Of a DNA stretch of 64,000 nucleotides, positions 59,938 through 64,000 are shown piece after piece. Source of the stretch: Vondammii sp040505895 (lineage in GTDB: Bacteria; Pseudomonadota; Gammaproteobacteria; Chromatiales; Chromatiaceae); contig JBEVXU010000016.1 in assembly GCA_040505895.1 (NCBI GenBank), positions 1 through 64,000 of the forward strand. Reading direction: 5' to 3'. A program made the translations under genes and the position numbers. Under the pieces are notes generated by a model. It made no database searches. It saw only the letters and a list, made by a program, of their open reading frames with translations, and had not been told where the DNA came from. Every line of letters starts with the position of its first letter. The first letter of the stretch is position 1.

Positions 59938-61845
59938 ATGTTCGGTTTTTTGAACAGCTCCCTCCTTCTACGAGCCGGTTTGGCCATGGGAGTTGTCACA
60001 GCTCTTGCAATAGCCGGTATGGCGAGTGCGGTTTATATAACGCGTATAACCCATGGCGAGGCCGGTGCTGTGAATATGGCCGGCAGTCTGCGCATGCAGT
60101 CCTACCGTTTAACGGCCACTCTGGAAGCCGCACATCCGCCTTGGATAGACCGCCTCGATGATGTCTCATTACTAATAGAAGAATTTGAACAGCGGCTCAA
60201 CAGCCCAAAGTTGGCAGACGTAGTATCAGATACAGACCGTGCATCACTACAGACGGCATACCGTCAAATAAAAATTGACTGGAAGCAAACCATGCTTCCT
60301 CTGATTAATGAGTACGTTCATCAGGTCAGGGAGCCTTTTCCACAAGCGACCATCCGCCAAACCGCCCTTACCTTCCGTGTCGCGGTGGATAGTTTTGTCT
60401 CCGATATCGATCAGATGGTGCGTTTACTGGAGGAGGATGCCGAGTCAAAAATCCATCTACTGGGGCTGATGCAGAGCATAAGTCTGATGTTCACATTGAC
60501 AGTGGCGGTTATCACGCTCTACCTGCTTCATACCGATGTACTCAGCCCGATGCGTGACCTACTGCAGTCCGCAGAGCGCGCTGGACGAGGAGACTTCAGT
60601 GTAAGAGTAGGACATACCGGAACGGATGAACTGGGTCGTCTTGGCCAGACGTTTAATACCATGACCGAAGAGATCTCTAAAATGTATGGAGATCTTGAGC
60701 GACGGGTCGCGGAAAAAACCAAGGAGTTAACCCGTCGTAACCGTTCGCTGGAACTCCTCTATGATGCATCTCAACATCTCTCTCAGGCAGCTGTCTCTGA
60801 AACCACTTACTTAGAGCTGCTGGAAGAGATTGGCAGTGTAGTTGAGAGTGAGGGAATAAAGCTCTGTTTAAGTGATGATGAGAAAGAGCTTGCCCATGCA
60901 GTTGCAGGCTGCGGCAGCTCACCCTTTATGTGCAAAACAGAAGCATGCGACGTCTGTCTCGGGAATGGGCTGACGCAACTGATCGACGGCACCGAGCATG
61001 GCGGTGGAGCAAATGTACTATCGATCCCAGTACGGGATCCAGAGAATCACTATGGCGTTCTTCTGGTGATACCGCAGGAGGGGAATATTTTACCACCGTG
61101 GCAAATCAAGCTACTTGAGACACTGGGTAAACATATCGGCATCTCGATCGGTGTTACCCGAAGAATTACACAGCGTCGCCGCCTGGCTCTGCTGGATGAA
61201 CGCGGCGCTATTGCGCGTGAGCTTCACGACTCGTTGGCCCAATCACTCTCCTACCTGAAAATCCAGGTTACACGGTTGTCTGTGCTGCGGAAATCAGGTG
61301 CCGATGGCCAGCAGATTGATGAGGTTCAGTATGAGTTAAAGGATGGTCTCGACTCGGCTTACCTTCACCTACGTGAACTATTGACCACTTTCCGCTTGCA
61401 AATGAATGGCCGCGGCATGGCTGCAGCACTTTCCGAAACCGTTCGTGAGTTTAATGCCCGCAATGAAATTGAGATTGTACTTGATAACCAACTTAAACAC
61501 TTTACTCTCAGCGTCAATCAGGAGATTCATCTTTTACAGATTGTGCGGGAATCCCTGGCCAATGTGGTACACCACTCCCAAGCAGATCAAGCAAGTGTAA
61601 TCATCCAGCCATTGGATGATCACAAAGTTCAGGTCCGTATTGAAGATAACGGTATAGGTATACCATCTAATGCAGAACGCACACACCATTATGGGCTGGC
61701 GATAATGCACGAGCGAGCAAGCTCCCTTAACGGCGAGCTATTTATTCAAAACCGTCCTGAAGGAGGAACTTGTATCATGCTCATGTTCCGCCCCAATGGG
61801 TCAACACCGAATGTGGTGGAACATCAGGAGCAAGCAGTATCATGA
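59938..61845 (+). CDS. narX: Nitrate/nitrite sensor histidine kinase NarX
   Basis: A 635-residue membrane kinase. Two membrane segments (about 8-30 and 178-200) bound a periplasmic domain whose P-box, AGSLRMQSYRL, is the nitrate-binding helix. A HAMP linker (about 200-252), a GAF-like central module with a Cys cluster (one Cys, then CKTEACDVC), and an HPK7 kinase domain (RGAIARELHDSLAQSLSYLK with phospho-His about 428; ATPase with EDNGIGIPS) follow. It overlaps narL by 4 bp (ATGA), so the two are coupled, and it is divergent from narK1K2GHJI, which it should control. Confidence 0.95.
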   Translation: MFGFLNSSLLLRAGLAMGVVTALAIAGMASAVYITRITHGEAGAVNMAGSLRMQSYRLTATLEAAHPPWIDRLDDVSLLIEEFEQRLNSPKLADVVSDTDRASLQTAYRQIKIDWKQTMLPLINEYVHQVREPFPQATIRQTALTFRVAVDSFVSDIDQMVRLLEEDAESKIHLLGLMQSISLMFTLTVAVITLYLLHTDVLSPMRDLLQSAERAGRGDFSVRVGHTGTDELGRLGQTFNTMTEEISKMYGDLERRVAEKTKELTRRNRSLELLYDASQHLSQAAVSETTYLELLEEIGSVVESEGIKLCLSDDEKELAHAVAGCGSSPFMCKTEACDVCLGNGLTQLIDGTEHGGGANVLSIPVRDPENHYGVLLVIPQEGNILPPWQIKLLETLGKHIGISIGVTRRITQRRRLALLDERGAIARELHDSLAQSLSYLKIQVTRLSVLRKSGADGQQIDEVQYELKDGLDSAYLHLRELLTTFRLQMNGRGMAAALSETVREFNARNEIEIVLDNQLKHFTLSVNQEIHLLQIVRESLANVVHHSQADQASVIIQPLDDHKVQVRIEDNGIGIPSNAERTHHYGLAIMHERASSLNGELFIQNRPEGGTCIMLMFRPNGSTPNVVEHQEQAVS

Positions 61846-62498
61846 GTGAGCAACAGGTTCAACGGATGATAGTGATTGACGATCACCCTCTTCTACGGAA
61901 AGGTCTACAGCAACTTGCCGACCTTAGTCCGGATATTGAGATTATCGGTGAAACAGACAACGGTGCCGAGGGTCTTTCTTTAGTACAAGAACTCTGCCCG
62001 GACCTGGTACTGCTTGATCTCAATATGCCCGGTATGAATGGATTGGAAACCCTGGCTGCACTAAAGAAGATGGATATTGAGACAAGGGTAGTTATCCTCA
62101 CTGTATCAAACGCAGAAGAGGATATCGTGAGTGCACTGCGCAGTGGTGCTGACGGTTACCTTCTCAAAGACATGGATCCGGAGGATCTCCTAACCAAATT
62201 CCAAGAAGTGGCTGAAGGACGTGTTGTCATGTCGCCTAATATTGCCGAGTGTCTTGCTCGATCCATGCAAGCCACCGGGCGAAATGAGCAACAACAGAAT
62301 GCACGCGAGCTAACCAGTCGTGAACATGAGATCCTGCTCCATATACGTGATGGCGAAAGCAATAAAATCATCGGCCGTAACCTCAATATTGCCGAGGCAA
62401 CAGTAAAAGTTCACGTAAAAAATCTTCTAAAGAAGCTCAGCCTAAAATCTCGTGTCGAGGCTGCCGTTTGGGCGGTAAACAATAAGGACTTCCTTTAG
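61842..62498 (+). CDS. narL: Nitrate/nitrite response regulator NarL
   Basis: A 218-residue response regulator: receiver domain (IVIDDHPLLRKGLQQL, phospho-acceptor Asp about 60 in LVLLDLNMPGMNG, Lys in YLLKDMDPEDLL) and a C-terminal LuxR-type helix-turn-helix (LTSREHEILLHIRDGESNKI, ATVKVHVKNLLKKL). ATG at 61842 (MSEQQVQRMIVIDDH) overlaps the narX stop. NarL binds heptamer sites near nar promoters when phosphorylated by NarX, activating nitrate reduction genes. Confidence 0.95.
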   Translation: MSEQQVQRMIVIDDHPLLRKGLQQLADLSPDIEIIGETDNGAEGLSLVQELCPDLVLLDLNMPGMNGLETLAALKKMDIETRVVILTVSNAEEDIVSALRSGADGYLLKDMDPEDLLTKFQEVAEGRVVMSPNIAECLARSMQATGRNEQQQNARELTSREHEILLHIRDGESNKIIGRNLNIAEATVKVHVKNLLKKLSLKSRVEAAVWAVNNKDFL

Positions 62499-62890
62499 CA
62501 ACTGCGTTCAGCCACCGTGCAAGCGGTATTGTAAAAAATCACATGGAGTAGACCCACCTCTAGCGGGCCAATTTATACGTGGTTATAAGCATCAAACAAA
62601 CAGCTCCATCCAGTTGATATCCATGAACTATTCCATCATAAAAATAAAATCCACTGGATAATCTATAATTGGTACCAGGCAGTTTAGAGGGATGTGTAGA
62701 GCAACTGATGTTGCCTGCTGAACGCACAGCCTGTCGAGAATGATGGCAGGCTGGTGGGCCATGCGTAAGTTTGGCAACAGTCTCTCCACTTAAGTTACAT
62801 CAAATTTGCGCCCATATTTAAACTTGTCCACAAACCCTCTAATATAGATATTGTCTTTCCTAAAGCAAAAAACATTAACTCGGAAATGCT
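62499..62890. other. Intergenic region after narL
   Basis: 392 bp with no convincing ORF. It contains an inverted pair CAGCCTG/CAGGCTG (62727-62753) in a GC-richer patch and an AT-rich part before the next gene that may hold its promoter. A small RNA cannot be excluded but nothing specific supports it. Confidence 0.45.
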
Positions 62891-63916
62891 ATGTTCTCAC
62901 TATTTAAATCGCTCTTTGCTCCAAAACCTGTACTCTCCGGCAAGTTTACAGCACAAGAGCTAGACCACTGGGCTGATCTGGCGGTAGAGCGAATGGATCC
63001 TCGCCTGAAACTGATCAGCCGTTACAAGAAGCGATTACACCCGGCAGTGGAATGCGCACTGCTGCATATCAAAGAGTTGACTCGAGATATCCCCGGACCA
63101 TTAGAGATTAGCCGCCAGACCTATGGTGCAGATCCCTGCGTACATACACTGTTTGGTTCCAATGAACAGCTGGAGCATCTATTCAGTCATAGTAGAGAGA
63201 TCACTCAATATGCAAAACAGGTGCGATCGAAAGAGCAGACTCACTGCTATGCATTTATGATTATGGATCGTAAAGATAAACAGCGACTGGGCCATGCCTT
63301 AGTAGGACAACAGGTACAAAATGATGTAATGCAGAGGGTGGTCTACTTCAGTAATCACGCATTGGTCAAGCCATCGAACAATGAAGATGATGTACGTGAT
63401 GAGCTATGTGAACACGTCTTCCAGCATCTTCTTACCGAGGCGATATTCAAGGTAGCCAATCACAAAGAGCAGCTTGCTGAACTCGATAGACAACTGGCTC
63501 ATCTAAAGGCGGAGCTGAAAAAGCTCAAGGCTGAGATTGGTGGTATTGAGTTCCTTGGCACGTATGAGAGTGATGCCGGTGATCAAACGCCCTCGCTTGT
63601 TCAGCAATTGGAAGAGACAAAATTACAAAGGGATAAACTTGCCAGTGGCCTACAAACGCTCGATGACTATTTCGAGCTGTTGCTGAAGGTACTATCGCAC
63701 CCTCATCACCACTGTGGCCTGGAGAATGAATCAGTCATACTCAATCGTTTCAATGTGGTACAGGACGATGATAGTGCTCGCGATGCCTGCACCCTTCCCT
63801 ATGCGGAAATTCGCACTGGAGAGCTGCTCAAGGCAGGTATGATCATCAAATACCCTCTAGACGAACTGGTGGAAATCAGCCGTATTGCCATGAAAACAAA
63901 AAAACTATACCAGTAG
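62891..63916 (+). CDS. Coiled-coil hypothetical protein
   Basis: A 341-residue soluble protein not recognised. The N-terminal 180 residues are mixed (LHPAVECALLHIKELTRDIP, YAFMIMDRKDKQRLGHALVG); a coiled coil spans about 195-260 (HKEQLAELDRQLAHLKAELK, LVQQLEETKLQRDKLASGLQ); the rest is helical with an HPHHHCG segment that could bind metal. No signal or membrane segment. It stands alone after narXL, and nothing links it to nitrate metabolism except position. Confidence 0.7.
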   Translation: MFSLFKSLFAPKPVLSGKFTAQELDHWADLAVERMDPRLKLISRYKKRLHPAVECALLHIKELTRDIPGPLEISRQTYGADPCVHTLFGSNEQLEHLFSHSREITQYAKQVRSKEQTHCYAFMIMDRKDKQRLGHALVGQQVQNDVMQRVVYFSNHALVKPSNNEDDVRDELCEHVFQHLLTEAIFKVANHKEQLAELDRQLAHLKAELKKLKAEIGGIEFLGTYESDAGDQTPSLVQQLEETKLQRDKLASGLQTLDDYFELLLKVLSHPHHHCGLENESVILNRFNVVQDDDSARDACTLPYAEIRTGELLKAGMIIKYPLDELVEISRIAMKTKKLYQ

Positions 63917-64000
63917 TTATCGATCAGCCTGGTGTAATTTGCTGGATAGCGTTTATTTGCCAAGTGGCTATGCACAATAGTCCTGAAGCACCATCTTCAT

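Noticed and set aside
62700..62770. Possible small RNA after narL
   Set aside because: One 7-bp stem without a promoter or U-tract is not enough evidence.

Overview
The window looks like a chromosomal segment of a facultatively anaerobic, nitrate-respiring gammaproteobacterium. The gene neighbourhoods (cysS/cyclophilins/lpxH, orn/rsgA) and the best-recognised proteins (EttA, GltA, RsgA, QueG, NarGHJI) are gammaproteobacterial in style. A DsrC-family protein in the nitrate reductase operon, several small haem c proteins, and both a PEP synthase and a pyruvate phosphate dikinase would suit a sulfur-oxidising chemolithotroph (free-living or symbiotic, Chromatiales-like). That placement is inference. 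No rRNA or tRNA gene, CRISPR array, plasmid origin or prophage was seen.

Layout. 0.4-15 kb is mostly core metabolism: ppsA, a lipoamide-dehydrogenase-like flavoprotein, small envelope proteins, ettA, ppdK, cysS (minus strand) and, divergently, two cyclophilins and lpxH. 15-20.3 kb holds a Bax-like glucosaminidase, an orphan HicA-like protein, and a minus-strand REC-Hpt plus REC-PAS-PAS-GGDEF-EAL signalling pair. 20.3-27.6 kb is an accessory segment of about 7.1 kb bracketed by two 260-bp direct repeats. Each repeat carries the same RR-queG intergenic region, so the left copy leaves a 15-codon queG stub. The segment carries a CZB-PAS-GGDEF protein, a REC-PAS histidine kinase with a damaged N-terminus, an IS91-type transposase remnant, and a striking fusion of two CDGSH domains, a Rieske domain and a thiamine-diphosphate (PoxB/acetolactate-synthase-like) enzyme.

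27.6-41.2 kb returns to core and envelope genes: queG, a SprA-like putative metalloprotease, a TlpA-type thioredoxin, gltA, orn, an M48 protease, a small cytochrome, rsgA, a PhoPQ-like two-component system with PepSY and glycine-zipper proteins, a lytic transglycosylase and a SEC-C protein. 41.6-46.3 kb is one giant RTX-type adhesin closed by a strong terminator. A small membrane protein, a PqqD-like protein and a TehA/SLAC1 anion channel follow.

48.8-62.5 kb is a complete respiratory nitrate reductase locus. On the minus strand the order is narK1-narK2-narGHJI, then a cysteine-free DsrC/TusE homologue and a SlyD-like isomerase. Divergently transcribed is narX-narL, with an FNR-like palindrome in the shared intergenic region. 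NarX/NarL would sense nitrate, FNR anaerobiosis; the two NarK proteins import nitrate and export nitrite; NarGHI reduces nitrate with quinol and NarJ matures it. A coiled-coil hypothetical gene ends the window.

The intergenic DNA is rich in small repeats: six copies or fragments of a 160-bp palindromic MITE-like element, one 177-bp MITE with perfect 22-bp terminal inverted repeats, two GAGCGAA-type palindromes, and four copies of a purine-rich CACAGAG/CGCAGAG repeat that each sit just after a stop codon.
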